A stretch of DNA of 64,000 bases from Elephas maximus indicus (lineage: Eukaryota; Chordata; Mammalia; Proboscidea; Elephantidae): assembly GCF_024166365.1 (NCBI RefSeq), contig NC_064827.1:16223001-16287000 (forward strand). Reading direction: 5' to 3'. Each line of letters opens with the position of its first letter. The first letter of the stretch is position 1. A program made the translations under genes and the position numbers. The notes under the pieces are model-generated. The model worked only from the letters and a program-made list of their open reading frames with translations. It was not told where the DNA came from and did not search any database. This document shows positions 33,894 through 46,029 of this stretch, one piece after another.

Positions 33894-34936
33894 TGAGAAC
33901 CTCTGATCTAAGGAAAGATGACCCTGAAAAAGGGGTCAGCAAAGCAATGCAAATGAGGGACCCAAGGACACTTCTGCAAAGAACATCAGCGTGTTAATGA
34001 ATGAGGCTAAGACGTGATAAAACACAAAAAAGATATCCGGCCGGATTTGTCAGCCTTCTAGCACAGTCTGCAGCCTTTTATCCCCTGCCCAGTTGGAACA
34101 GGTCCTAGGTTTTCCAGTTCCAGGTTCAGGGATGAACATCAGTGGACTGTATTATGGGAAACTTCCTTCTTTGGAGCTGTCATACCAGGTTGGCTCAGTG
34201 AACATTCTCACACTTCGGCTTACTTTGACCACCGGTTGACCACAGACTGGCTGAAATCTCAAGCTCCTGCTTGCAGAAGGTCTTCCTGTCTCACACTTTG
34301 CTGATAAAGCTTATACAAGGCCCTGTGTCATCTGCCACTTAGAGCTCTGCAGACAAGCATGCAAATAAAACAAAAGTCCTTGCCATGGTCTTATCTCATC
34401 AACCTTGTCTTATCACGACAACCTCCCATGCTTACCACCACCCAGCCTCACCAATCGTTTGTTCCTTGTTCAAACGAAGCTCCAGTACCACCCCTAGACC
34501 CAGGCCTTACCCTGAGTCCTGCACTTTATAGGGTCCCATTGATCCATGCACTTGCCTATAGGGCAAGGTCCACAGGCCAAGGGAGCCAGTGCCCCCCACC
34601 CTGGCCTCCTTTGGCACTTCCAATTGGGATTCCTGAGATCACACAAGGCTTTGTCCAAATAGCATCAAGCCTACCCTTAGGACCCACAAGGACCTTTTCC
34701 CTGAGGTCCATCCTACTGAGGGGACCACTCCCACTGGCTCATACATCCCTAATCTCTGGGTTATGCCACATATCATGGAATGCAGTGAAATGAAAATAAT
34801 TATTGAACAGAGAAATAAAATTACTCAAAATGTTTGGTTAGTTTTGCCTAGAAAAAAAATGGTTCAATTAACAGCAGTGCCTTCAGCTATGCCCTGAAGG
34901 CCAATTTATTAAGACCTTGTTAACTAGAAAGCCAGA
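33894..34936. other. Intergenic sequence, nothing recognised
   Basis: Holds a 144-codon plus-strand frame (34,359-34,793), proline- and serine-rich, with no recognisable similarity or context. Treated as chance. Confidence 0.4.
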
Positions 34937-35347
34937 TGTTGTGGATTAAATTATGTCCCCCAGAAATATGTGTTGTAAATCCTAACTTCTGACGTTGTGG
35001 TTACAATCACATCTGGGAATGGGTTTTCTTTGCTGTGTTAATGAGACAGGATTAGTGTATGGTGTGTCTTAAGTCAATCTCTTTTGAGATATAAAAGAGA
35101 TTAAAAGAGCAAGCCAGAGAATCAGAGATGTGGGAAGACACATGCCAAGCCACACGAAGATCACACAGTAACAGAAAGCTCAGAAGAGACAAGGACCTTC
35201 CTCCAGAATCAAAACAGAGAGAAAGGCTTCCCATTGAGTCGCCACCCTGAATTTGGACTTCTAGCCTTCTGAACTGTGAGAAAATAAATTTGTTAAAGCC
35301 ACCCACTTTTTGTATTTCTGTTATAGCAGCACTAGATAATTAAGACA
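34937..35347 (+). mobile_element. ERVL-MaLR-like solo LTR
   Basis: Runs from TGTTGTGGATTAAATTATG to 'gcactagataattaagaca', with AATAAA-type signal 'gagaaaataaatttg' near the end. Intact by eye. Confidence 0.8.
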
Positions 35348-35351
35348 GGTT

Positions 35352-35478
35352 TTCTAGCCTGCGATCTTTATAGGAGCAGATCACCAGGTCTTTATCCCAT
35401 GGAGCCACAAGGTGGGTTCAAACAGTCGACTTTCTGGATAGCAGTCAAGCGCTTAACCGTTGTGCCACCAGGGCTCCT
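35352..35478 (-). repeat. AfroSINE, partial
   Basis: 'ggttcaaacagtcgactttc' to 'gccaccagggctcc'. The 3' part is absent. Confidence 0.8.
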
Positions 35479-35973
35479 TTAATTCATATTAGACAGCTTA
35501 ATTCCATAGCCTCACCTACAGAGAAGAGGCAGCAAGCTTCCTAAAGACATTGGAGTATGCAGTTCCCTATTGCCTTGAGAAGGGAGTGTCTACTAGGCCC
35601 TCCCAGGAAACATACACAATGATGGTTTCTCAAGTTGTACATAGAAAATCCATTCCTACTTCTCTGAGCCATGTAACCCCTTTGTTCAATATAATGCCAA
35701 GAAATCTGGCAACTTCATCTCACACGCTCTAAGCCATTGTCATAGCCAAGCTTCAAGGAGCCAACCCCACAGTGTGTTTGGACAAGCCCCAGGTGTCCTT
35801 CCCAGAACATTGCATCCTGAGTCCTGTGACAATGCCGCATATCAATGAATTCTCCCCATCCAGCCTTATATTTTTCACCCCGCCATCTGAAATCCTCAAA
35901 ATCCACTCCCGCATATGTTTCCCCATTTCCTGCTGGTATATGATGGCTGGATCCTGTCACTCATTTCATGATG

Positions 35974-36233
35974 CTGTTGTTAGCTGTTGTTGAGTTGGTC
36001 CCAACTCATGGTGACCCCATGCACAATGGAATGAATGCAGCCCTGTCCCGTGCCATCTGCATGAGCTATGGTGGATCGGACTGTTGTGCTCCATAGGGTT
36101 TTCACTGATTGAGTATTGGAAATAGATCACCAGGCCTTTCTTCCTAAGTCTGTCTTAGTCTGGAAGAGCCACTGAAACCTGTTCAGCATCATACCAACAC
36201 ACAAGCCTCCATTGACAGACAGGTGGTAAACGG
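35974..36233 (-). mobile_element. RTE-derived short non-autonomous element
   Basis: Reverse orientation: RTE 3' end ('gttgagttggtcccaactca', 'ggaatgaatgcagccctgtc') joined to RTE 5' leader ('agtctgtcttagtctggaag', 'ccattgacagacaggtgg'). Confidence 0.75.
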
Positions 36234-36820
36234 ATGCCCATGAGGTGCAATGGTATGTTACGCAGAGACATCAACAATATTAAAATAAACCTATATATAG
36301 TGACAAGGCAACACTGTTCAGGTTATTCTGTTAAGTGTTAAGTGAAAAATATATGTGTGTAGAAAAATGTCTAGTAGTATTTATATCAAAAAAATGCAGT
36401 TTTTTCTCTAGAAGATGGCAGAAATTCAAGCAATTCTCCATTCTTTTTATCTGTTTTCTACAACGTTATTATTGTTTAGGTATTTAAGGTAATAAAAGTA
36501 AAAAAAAAAAATGTTGGTTCAGAAAGACAATTTTTATTGTTGTTTTAAAACTGAGCAGGTTTGATTCTTTGACCAGTTAAAAACATGTTTTACTTTGTGG
36601 AATTCAATGGAATTACCACATTGTTCTAAATTGGCTACCTCAAGGATTTTTAGAAGGCAACTTCTCATTGTAATGGTGTTCCTGTGAATATTGCAATAGA
36701 TTTTTAGCACTTTGAAGTGCATTTATTCACTAGTATCAAGGGGAGAAAAAAGGGGGAGACAGGAGAGACTTTCTGTTTTGATTTTTTTTATCAGCCATTC
36801 TAGACAATATTAGGGTGAGA
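36234..36820. other. AT-rich intergenic sequence, nothing recognised
   Basis: No gene or repeat family seen. Confidence 0.4.
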
Positions 36821-37002
36821 CATACCAAACCAAAAAAAAAAAAAAACCAAACCCACTGCCATCGAGTAGATTCTGACTCATAGCAACCCTATAGGACAGA
36901 GTAGAGCTGCTGCATAGAGTTTCCAAGGGGCACCTGGTGGATTTGAACTGCCAACCTCTTGGTTAGCAGCCGTAGCTCTTAACCACTACGGCACCAGGGT
37001 CA
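36821..37002 (-). repeat. AfroSINE
   Basis: 'accaaaccaaaaaaaaaa' tail, 'gccatcgagtagattctgac', ending 'cggcaccagggt'. Confidence 0.92.
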
Positions 37003-37910
37003 GACATACAGGTATATAAAAATTTCTCTTCTCACAAAAAACATCACAAAGCAGTAACAACAAAAATATCTTACCCGATTTTCTGAGGAAATTAAGATAT
37101 TTGCAGTGGATATCATCTGTGGTTATAGTCGCTGGAGAAAAAAAGGAGCAGATTGCAGATTTTTCTAACATAGACTTTTTAGAAACTTGTATTTTGAAAA
37201 GTAAATTAAGAACGTCTTTTATGTCTATAACTTTATGTGATCATAATATCATATTTTAAACCCTAATGAAGGGTTTGGACTTTTTAAAATAGGGAGGATT
37301 TCTCTGAGAACGATCACACCAAAGCTTGCCAGCACACAAAAGGCACTCCAGAACTGCAGACAAACCAACCAGGCAACCACAAGCCTCTTCTTTTGCCTCC
37401 ACACCGTGTTTATTTGAAAAGCAGAAAGGCCAAATCAGTACAGCAATCATCTTCCAAAACTATTTATCTCAGCATTCTTTCCTCTTCCCCTAAAATGAAG
37501 AGCTGTTCTTAAAACGAAAAGTTACATACAACTTTTCTCTACGTTCTGTATATAAAGCTTTCTTTTCTCACAACATATTTTTTAAATTTGTGAATTTGTA
37601 TTATTGCTGTCTTTGCTTTTTTAAGGAAAACATTTAATCTTAACTATCTCATTTTAGGAAGTGAAGTTCTTTACTTTGGCTATTTTAGGATTTAAGGTGA
37701 ACCGTTGAAAGGAAAAAGAGCCCTGAACGAAGTCTCATCTAGATATATTTTTTTAATTTGCAAAGTAAAGATTAGATCATAGTATTCTTTCCCACAGTGT
37801 CAGTTTTCTACTCAGTTGGGTTTTTTTGTTGTTGTTGTTGTTGTTATTTACTTGCCAGTGATCTTATTCCCATTTTAGATACTTTAATTGAATTTCCTAA
37901 GCATAATAGT
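37003..37910. other. AT-rich intergenic sequence with a (GTT)n run
   Basis: A (GTT)n microsatellite lies at about 37,826-37,845. Nothing else recognised. Confidence 0.5.
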
Positions 37911-37911
37911 C

Positions 37912-38076
37912 ATCCCTCAGCCCCCATTGCCCTCGAGTCCATTTCAACTCATAGTGACCCTATAGGACAGAGTAGAAGTACCCCATAGGGTTTCCAAGGA
38001 GTGGCTGGTGGATTCAAACAGCTGACCATTTGGTTAGCAGATGAGCTCTTTAACCACTGTGCCACCAGGGCTCCGT
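37912..38076 (-). repeat. AfroSINE
   Basis: Flanked by the direct repeat 'taatagtca' on both sides; ends 'ccaccagggctcc'. Confidence 0.92.
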
Positions 38077-38375
38077 AATAGTCAACATGTGGTCAGAATT
38101 CATTCGCTTCTTAGCAATCTGAGGTTCTACCTGGCTGAAGTAAATTTTAAATTCCTCAGTTAGTTCTAGGGTTTTTTCTAATAGCAATTTATCCTTATTT
38201 GTGGTATTTTGCTGTATATAATTAGTGGTAGATTATATTCTTAAAGAGAAGGTAGTTAACAAGAGAATTTCAGGTTCATGAGCGTAGCAATATTCCATTG
38301 GCCTTTCTTGCTGCCTACTGCATTTGGAAAAATTAGATTCCATTTTCTGGGCAGGCAAAAAAGAGAAAGATGAGG

Positions 38376-38900
38376 AGGTGCAGGAGAGTCTTTAAGACTA
38401 AAGACAGTTCCTGACTATCATCAATGACCGCCCTAACAGGGAACACAACAAACACAAAGTCCCGGACAGAACTCAAATTCATGTAAAAAGACGAGACTTG
38501 ATGGTCTGACAGAGGCTAGAGGAACCCCTGAAACTATGGCCCCCTTGTGCGCTGTTAACCCGGAACTTAAACCATTCCTGAAGCCCACTCTTCAGACAAA
38601 GATTAGACAAGACTATAAAACAAAAAATAATACACCTGAGGAGTGTGCTTCTTAGCTCAGTCAGATACACGAGACCAAACAGGTGGCTCCTGTCTGGAGG
38701 TAGGATAAGAAGGCAGGAAGGGACAGGAACTGGTTGAATGGACACAGGGAACCCTGGGTGGAAAGGGGGAGAATGCTGTCATATTGTGGGGATTGCAACT
38801 AATGTCACAAAACAATGTGTGTATAAATTTTTGTATGAGAAATTAAACTTGAGCTGTAAACTTTCACCTAGAGCGCACGCGCACGCGCACACACACACAC
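38376..38900 (+). mobile_element. L1 3' UTR, 5' truncated, ending in a (CG/CA)n run
   Basis: 'gagacttgatggtctgacag', 'aagaaggcaggaagggac', 'aatgtcacaaaacaatgtgt' and 'ctgtaaactttcacctagag' match the lineage-typical L1 3' end. It finishes in alternating 'gcacgcgcacgcgcacac' instead of plain poly(A). Confidence 0.8.
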
Positions 38901-39004
38901 AAAGATTACAGCCTTGGAAACCCTATAGGGCAGTTCTCCTCTTTCCTATAGGGTTGCTATAAGTTAGAATCGACTCTATGGCAATGGGTTTGGTTTGGTT
39001 TTTT
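38901..39004 (+). repeat. AfroSINE, 5' truncated
   Basis: 'aaagattacagccttggaaa' to 'tggcaatgggtttggtttgg', directly following the CA run. Confidence 0.9.
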
Positions 39005-40591
39005 GGAAAGCTATCAAACCAAAGACAGAGAGATGTTTGGAAGCATAGGAAAGCCTTCTTGGTATCTCTGATACCATACCTCATGGGATTCAGCCTACCG
39101 AGAAGACTGGCTCTTCCCAACTATCTATATGGGATCAAATTGGCAACAGCAACTCAAAAAGTTACATAGGAAACTTAGGGGGTAGCGAGTCTATGTTACT
39201 GGGGGAGGAATGATCTGGAAAAGGAGGATGATGATGCTTGCACAATCTGAAGAATGTAATCAGTGTCACTGAATTGCACATATAGAGATTGTTGAATTGG
39301 TGTATGTTCTGCTGTGTGTATTCTCAACAACAACAAGAAAATAAAGTGGAATTTTTTATAAAAAAGAATGTGTATAACTGACGCCTTCTGGTGGCAGTAG
39401 TGGTTGGAGGTAAAACTGGATATTTGGCTACAGGAAAAAAAAAAAGATTGAAGAAATTCTTCAGGAATGAAGCCAGGCAGTCCTGGAATGGTGTTAGACA
39501 TTTGAAACATTTAAATCACCACATATTTTTAAGCTGCAGATAAATGCCTAGCAATGAGAAGAGAAAGAAACACTTCAAGAAGTTTGCAAATAATTGAACA
39601 GAGAGCAAATGACTGACTGCAGGACTATAATAAACTGGTTCCATTCACAACAGAAAACACTGGGCATGTGGATTTGGTTGCTTTAATGACTCTGCCAAGG
39701 TTGAGATGGCCACTTCAGAACTGGGCCATATTCAGAGTTACCATCGTAATCACTCTCTATGGATTAAGACTGATCCCAGGAAACATCCAGGGAAATCACT
39801 TTCCTCTCTTTTTAGTCACACTTCCTCTGTGCACCACTGCTATGTCTAGCGTTGGCTTGCCTAGAGTTTCTGCTTCAGAGGAGACAGCCAGACGCCTCTA
39901 TTCTATGCCTACTTACATTCCAAGATTACGGAACATATAAAATATTTTGATAGTTGTAGTGAGGGTGCTTAGCTAAAGTTACTGGATACAAAATCTGACA
40001 AGGGTATGTCTCAACTACACTCAGTCTCCTTCAGTTTTTTTTTTCCTTCTTTACAATTAAAATTTATTTAGCATATTTGCTGGCTTTGGATAAAGTTGCT
40101 AAAGATATGCACCAATTTCAACCACATTCATTTTCTAACCCACAATTTTTCTTCCACTGATGTATGAATAATTCAGAATGGTTGAACTCCTCAAGGAATG
40201 TATTTTGAGTGTAGCCCTTTTTTGTATTTGTATCTTGCTTCAATTTGTCTTCACAGTCTCACGGTCTCAGGAAGCTAAATGCAAATGCATTCTGGCTCTT
40301 TAAAATTACACACGTGGGGTATTTTCAACTCGTGAAAAACAATCCAGTGGGTCTCCTTCTTTCCTGTCTTCTCATCCACATGTCCCTCTAGTCTCTCACA
40401 CTGTAAGCTGGATGTCTGCTCATACTCCACCACCGTTCGTGCCCTGCGTCACCTTTGGGGATTGGTCTCTCATTCTCTCCTGCATCTATCCACGTGGCAG
40501 CTCTTCATTGTCACATAGCTCCTAATCCACTTCTGTGTGTGTTCAGTTCACTTCCCATGGCATTGTGAATTCTAAGACCACCATCCTCTCC
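39005..40591. other. Intergenic sequence, nothing recognised
   Basis: No gene or recognisable repeat. Short frames such as 39,668-39,940 have no similarity I know. Confidence 0.4.
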
Positions 40592-40812
40592 CTGGGGTTC
40601 CTAGGTGGTACAAACGGTTAACATGCTTGGCTGGTAACCAAAAGGAGCCAGAGGAGCCCTCAAAAGAAAGCCTACCTAGAGGAGCCTCAGAAGAAAGGCC
40701 TGGCCATCTCCTTTTGAAAAATCACCTATTGAAAATGCGATGGGGCACAGTTCTATTCTGGAACACATGGGATCGCCATGAGAAAAACCAACTTGAAGGC
40801 AACTGGTGGTCT
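40592..40812 (+). repeat. AfroSINE-type SINE (long subfamily)
   Basis: 'ggggttcctaggtggtacaa' to 'gaaggcaactggtgg', with a short duplicated 'gaggagcc' stretch in the middle. Confidence 0.85.
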
Positions 40813-41007
40813 CTCCTCCCTCTACACGACATGGTTCCAGTTACATTGGCCTCAGGGGAGAGGTGAGGCTGGTAAGACTGCTCTTCTGTTTACTGCCTTG
40901 TTCCTTAATGCCCTCCCACCTGCCCCCACATCACCACCAACATAAGGTTGCAGACACGGTAATACACTTCCTGAATAATCGGGCAAAAGCTAGAGTGAAT
41001 TACCATT

Positions 41008-41180
41008 GGAGCCCTGGTGGTGTAGTGGTTAAGAGCTCGGATACTAATCAAAAGGGTGGCAGTTCGAATCCCCAAGCCGCTCCTGGGAAACCCTATGGAG
41101 CAGTTCTCCTCTGTCCTATAGGGTCGCTCTGAGTCGGAATTGACTTGACAGCAACAAGTTTGGTTTTGGTTTGGTTTAGT
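41008..41180 (+). repeat. AfroSINE
   Basis: 'ggagccctggtggtgtagtg' to 'gagtcggaattgacttgaca' with a 'ttggttttggtttggttt' tail. Low divergence. Confidence 0.93.
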
Positions 41181-41569
41181 TGCCAAGTTGTGACAACCTA
41201 ACTGGAAGTTGAGCCCTAAGTTGACCCCATCGTTAGGAAGTTGAACCCTAACTGACTTCTGTGGGGAAAATTCATGCTGAATTGATCCAAAGACTCCAGA
41301 AAGGTTCAGCAATAGGAAGTACGAATCTCGGAAGGCATGGAGCTGAAAATGAGGATAAATTAGCAGGTCTTTAGCCAGAATCCCAGGTCCCCACTTGCAC
41401 CTGAGTCATTAGATATTCCAAAGAACCAGGGGCACTCACTACAGGAGGGACAAAGTGAATGGGAAGTGGGTACCTCCAGAGAAACAAAGAGGGACAGCTA
41501 GCTGAAGGGTAAAGAGGCAAAAGAGGAAGGACAGCAAGGATTCAAGCTCTAACAGTCACTCACTGGCTA
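41181..41569. other. Intergenic sequence, nothing recognised
   Basis: No gene or repeat family seen. Confidence 0.4.
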
Positions 41570-41673
41570 GAAGCAGACTGTCACACTTTCTTCTACAGAG
41601 TGGCTGGTGGGTTTGAACCACCCACCATTCAATTAGCAGGCAAGTGCTTTAGTTGCTGTGCTACCAGGGCTCC
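41570..41673 (-). repeat. AfroSINE, 5' half only
   Basis: 'gtggctggtgggtttgaacc' to 'ctaccagggctcc'. Confidence 0.85.
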
Positions 41674-42111
41674 TTTTTTCCCCCCAAAAGACAAAAAATA
41701 AAGGTGTGGAGCAAGGTATAGGGAATCAAAGGAATAACACACGAATCTAGAACTAGTTACAGTAAAGCTGCTGCAACTCCTAGGCCCAAAGCAACAAGGG
41801 GAGGGAGAGGTTTTACCAGACATGGAAGAAGGTATCATGTAGAGCAGGCCACTTTCAGAGGGGCAGTGACCAGGTGAAGGTAACAGGCAGGCTGAGGTGA
41901 CATTTCAAGGAGAAAACCAGGGATATATATATATCCTGACCACATTCTCTTTCCATCCCATAGTCTCTCAACTGTGCTCCCTCTTCACTGGCCAAACTCA
42001 GCTGGAAGCCTAGGGTTGTACTGTCTCCCCTTGGTCTCCAGGATAGCAAGCTCGTTAGCGCCTCTGCAGGAGCATAGGGAAGATCTCCAGCATAGAGGTG
42101 CGAATAAAAAG
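41674..42111. other. Intergenic sequence, nothing recognised
   Basis: No gene or repeat family seen. Confidence 0.4.
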
Positions 42112-42603
42112 ATGGTCATCACCACAACTACCACAGCCTCCAGCCGACTGAGTCCCGCACAACTAGATGGTGCCCAGCTCTGACAGGAATCGCAACAGAA
42201 GGTTCTGGACAGAGCTGGTGAAAAACGCAGAACAAAATTCTAACTCACAAAAAAGACCAGACTTACTGGCCTGACAGAGGCTGGAGAAACCTGGAGAGTA
42301 TGGCCCGCAGTTACCTTTATAGCTCAGTACTGATGTCAGTCCTGAGGTTCACCCTTCAGCCAAAGATTACGCAGGTCCATAAAACAAAGTGAGACTAAAG
42401 GGACACACCAGCTCAGGGGCAAGGACAAGAAGGCAGGAGGGGACAGGAAAACTGGTAATGGGGAACCCAAGGTCGAGAAGGGGAGACTGTTGATATGTCA
42501 TCCGGCTGGCAACCAATGTCACAAAACAATATGTGTATGAATTGTTTAATGAGAAACTTGTTTGCTCTGTAAACCTCCATCTAAAGTACAATTTAAACTA
42601 AAA
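42112..42603 (+). mobile_element. L1 3' UTR, 5' truncated
   Basis: 'aggttctggacagagctgg', 'aagaccagacttactggcct', 'ggcaaggacaagaaggcagg' and 'aatgtcacaaaacaatatgt' match the other L1 3' ends here. Confidence 0.82.
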
Positions 42604-43358
42604 GGTGGTCACGATAGCTTCAGAGAACAGATTGAAACGCATTTGTGTTTTTATAATGTCTTCACTTTGGGATATTAGCTGAAAAAACTGGAGACCTTCC
42701 AAGGTGTGATAAAAAGAATCTAGAATATTTACTTATGAGGAAGTATTTTATTGGCACGAGGGAGCAGGGGTCTTCATTTAGCAGCTCAGCTGCCATTACT
42801 CCTCCCCCCTCCCCAACGTCCTTTCTCACAGGTGTGTAAAGGGGACAGACAGACTAGGGGGCTTCCTGTGGCCAAGGGAACTGCATACCAAGTTTCCCCA
42901 AGAATTAAGAACATTTTATTTCAAACATACTGTACAGTCGTTTCCCTTTCTGTTTTACTTCTTTTGATTTGAATAGTGAATCAATAACTGACAGTATAAA
43001 CTTTACTATTTGCTTTTCATCCATGTAAATAACTCCTCTTCTCTTTCCCTGTTCCTGTCCAAGTTGTTTCTGCTACACATCTGGTAAGAAGGCATGCTTT
43101 GTCATAATTGTGTGATTCGGCGAGTTTTGTTCGAAAACTTGTATCTTGTTTTCACAACTGGGACTAGAGGATTCCTAAGCAGACAACAATATTGTAGCGA
43201 AAAGAGAGAAAACCTTAGTTACATTAGGTAGTGTGTGGAGAATCACAGGAAGGATGTATACTGTTACATGCAGAACTGCTATTTGCGATTATTTATATTC
43301 TAAGTATCTTATCGTATATTGGCTAGGTTAACACAGGCGGTAGACAGTCGCAGATACT
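42604..43358. other. Intergenic sequence, nothing recognised
   Basis: No gene or repeat family seen. Confidence 0.4.
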
Positions 43359-43567
43359 GTTGTTAACTGCTGTTAAGTCAACCCCCGACATGTGGTGACC
43401 CCAAGCCCCAATACATAGGGTTTTCATTGGCTGATTTTCAGAAGTGGATCATCAGGCCTTTCTTCCTCATTTATCTTAGTCTGGAAGCTCTGCTGGAACC
43501 AGTTCAACGTCATAGCAACCCACCGACAGAAGGGTGGTAGCTACACAAAATGGAACCCAGGTCTCTC
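43359..43567 (-). mobile_element. RTE-derived short non-autonomous element
   Basis: Like 35,974-36,233: 'gttgttaactgctgttaagt' (RTE 3' end) joined to 'tcagaagtggatcatcaggc' and 'ttatcttagtctggaagctc' (RTE leader). More diverged. Confidence 0.65.
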
Positions 43568-43570
43568 ACA

Positions 43571-43772
43571 CAAAACCTGTTGCATGGAGTTGATTCCTAC
43601 TCATAGTGACCCTATGGGACACAGTAGAACTGCCCCATAGGGCTTCCAAGGTGTACTCTTTACAGAAGCAGACTGCCACATCTTTCTCCTGCAGAGCAGT
43701 TGGTGGGCTCCAACCACTGACCTTATTATAGCTAGCAGCCGAACATTTAACCACAGCGCCACCAGTGCTCCG
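43571..43772 (-). repeat. AfroSINE, full length
   Basis: 'aaaacctgttgcatggagtt' to 'gcgccaccagtgctcc', with the 'gtgtactctttacagaagc' middle segment. Confidence 0.9.
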
Positions 43773-44536
43773 GCATAGAAGGCAAGAATTCTACCACTGA
43801 ACCACCACTCTCCCCACCTCCTCTGCTGTACAATCTCAGTAGCTACGCAACTTTGGCAGGAGCCTTTTTATCTCAAGAGAAAAATCCACATTAGGAGGGT
43901 AAATCCCCTCATGGGAGTGGGTATGAGGTCTTGACTAGTTCCTCTCTCAGAACTTTCTCACTTCCCTTCAAAACTGCAGACTTGAATTTCCAGCTGACTT
44001 TCAGACATCTCCATCTAGTTATATTTTGGATACATTTTAAATGCAACACAGCTCAAAGGGAACTCACTGTATTTTCCCAACCAGTTTCCTCTTCTAGTTC
44101 AGTTAAGAGCATCACCATCTACCCAAGCTGTTCGTTTAGGTCTCCCTAGTTGGAAATTTGGAATTTATTTCCAACATTCCATCCTCCTCTTCCCTCACAT
44201 CCACACATCTTGCAAATTTTATAGGTTTGATTTTCTGTAAGACTCTGGAATCCCTTCTTTCCTCTCTTATCCACTGCCACTATTTCATCAAAACCGACAC
44301 CATTATCTCTTCAGTAGGCTTTCTAGCAACAATCTCTCCCCCCCTCACTGTCCCTTTCTTTTTTCCTAAGGCATCCTTCTACATTCCTTCTGCTGTGCTC
44401 CTAAAAACATGTTTAATCACATAATTGCATTCCTTAAAAATCTTTGGTTTTGCCCTGGGGCCCACAAAATCTACTGATTTGAATGCTAACCTTCACACTC
44501 TGCTCTTCTCTACCTTGGCCACCTTTCCCTTTTATG
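43773..44536. other. Intergenic sequence, nothing recognised
   Basis: Pyrimidine-rich. No gene or repeat family seen. Confidence 0.4.
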
Positions 44537-44702
44537 GAAACCTTGGCGGTATAGTGGTTAAGAGCTACAGCTGCTAACCAAAAGGTTGGCAGTTCGAATC
44601 CACCAGGCACTCCTTGGAAACTCTATGGAGCAGTTCTGCTCTGCCTTGTAGGGTCACTATGAGTCAGAATCGGCTTGACAGCACTGGGTTTTTTGGTTTT
44701 CC
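44537..44702 (+). repeat. AfroSINE
   Basis: 'ggaaaccttggcggtatagt' to 'gagtcagaatcggcttgaca' plus a 'gggttttttggtttt' tail. Confidence 0.93.
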
Positions 44703-44809
44703 CTGATAAGCAATCTTTTCTGACCTGTGAAAATGCATACTTGGCCCTGCTTTCTGTCTTTGCCTAAGTGTGCTTTCCTCTTGGGGCAATCTCTGCTTAT
44801 CTAAATTCT

Positions 44810-44998
44810 CTTCATAGTAATAGCACTAAAATAGCACTACTACTAAGGACAGGCACTATGTTAAGCACTTCGCATTTACTCGGTATTATAACCACCATTT
44901 CCATGGAGAAAATAAGCATTAATGCTGTCCAAGATCACACTCAAAGTAAGCAGCAAAACTAAGGTTACAATTTAGGTCTGTCTCAATCCATAAACTGA
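44810..44998 (+). repeat. MIR element
   Basis: 'ggacaggcactatgttaagc', 'ataaccaccatttccatgga' and 'caagatcacactcaaagtaa' follow MIR order. Confidence 0.65.
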
Positions 44999-45519
44999 AC
45001 ATTTAAATGCTGCCTCCCCTACAGTACACCATCTAACTCAGGTCAAGTTTTGCCTAGATCATTCTAGTGTTCCTTCTCTTATCCCTAATTGGTGTTTTAA
45101 TCAATGCCAAACTGTTCAGTACTAAATTATTCTTTAATAGTTTCATTTTTCTAAAGTTTATCTCAACTAACTTATAAATTCTTTGTGGGCAGAGACTTTT
45201 TTTTTCCTTTTTTTAATTAATTAATATGTCTCCACAATAGCTGTCCCTTATTGGGGCAGGTTATAATCGAGCTTTACTTATCCTATCATTTGCATATGTA
45301 ATGAATACTTACTATTTGCTCTACTAAAATCAGGACCAGACAAGAGGAATTACATTTAAAGGTTCTAGGTGAAAGAGAAATTTCCAGCAAGGGTAAAGAC
45401 CTGAAATATGTATATGTGTTTGGTTTTCTCTGTTCCTTAGGTGTTGGGCCATGTCTTTTTATAATACTTACTGCTGTCCTTATAGATACTTGAAATACTT
45501 TATTGATTTCACTTCTGGT
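44999..45519. other. AT-rich intergenic sequence, nothing recognised
   Basis: No gene or repeat family seen. Confidence 0.4.
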
Positions 45520-45693
45520 TTGTGACTTTAGAGACCCCATGTATTACCAGTACAGCTGCTTCACAGGGTTTTCTTCCTTAATCTTTACAGAAATCCATCA
45601 CCAGGCCTGTTTCTTCTGCGGTGTTGCTGGGTGGGTTCCAACTGCCAACCTTTTGGTTACCAGCAGTGCAAACTGTTTTCGCCAACCAGGGAC
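45520..45693 (-). repeat. AfroSINE-type SINE, diverged
   Basis: 'taatctttacagaaatccat', 'gggtgggttccaactgccaa', ending 'ccaaccaggga'. Confidence 0.75.
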
Positions 45694-45695
45694 CT

Positions 45696-45850
45696 TGTTG
45701 TTAGGTGCCATTGAGTCACTTTCGACTCATGGTGACCCCACATGACAGAGTGGAACTGTCCCATAGGGTTTTCTAGGCTGTAATCTTTACAGGAGCAGAT
45801 ACCGTGGAGCTGCTGGGTGGGTTCCGACCGCCAATCTTTTCCAGGGACTT
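45696..45850 (-). repeat. AfroSINE-type SINE
   Basis: 'gttgttaggtgccattgagt' to 'tcttttccaggga'. Its last part is included in the tandem duplication at 45,797-46,029. Confidence 0.8.
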
Positions 45851-46029
45851 AGTCCTTATAAAATCTTAATTTTTATTACAAAAACGCTGCACCACCTTTA
45901 GACGTAGATACCGGGTCTTTGTCCCGTGGAGCTGCTGGATGGGTTCCTACTGCCCATCTTTTCCAGGGACTTAAGTCCTTATAATCTCTTAATTTTTTAT
46001 TACAAAAACGCTGCACCACCTTTACATCT
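45797..46029 (+). repeat. Diverged tandem duplication, about 109 and 124 bases
   Basis: Copy 1 is 45,797-45,905, copy 2 is 45,906-46,029. Both contain 'gtggagctgctgg', 'tcttttccagggactta' and 'aaaaacgctgcaccaccttt'. Copy 1 lacks 13 bases present in copy 2, and several substitutions separate them. Half of the unit is SINE sequence. Confidence 0.9.

Noticed and set aside
34359-34793. 144-codon plus-strand frame
   Set aside because: No recognisable similarity, promoter or splice context; proline- and serine-rich chance frame, although it is the longest in its neighbourhood.
41008-41075. tRNA gene suggested by B-box-like sequence in SINE heads
   Set aside because: Only tRNA-derived SINE promoter similarity; no cloverleaf with acceptor stem, and the same sequence recurs at more than 40 places.
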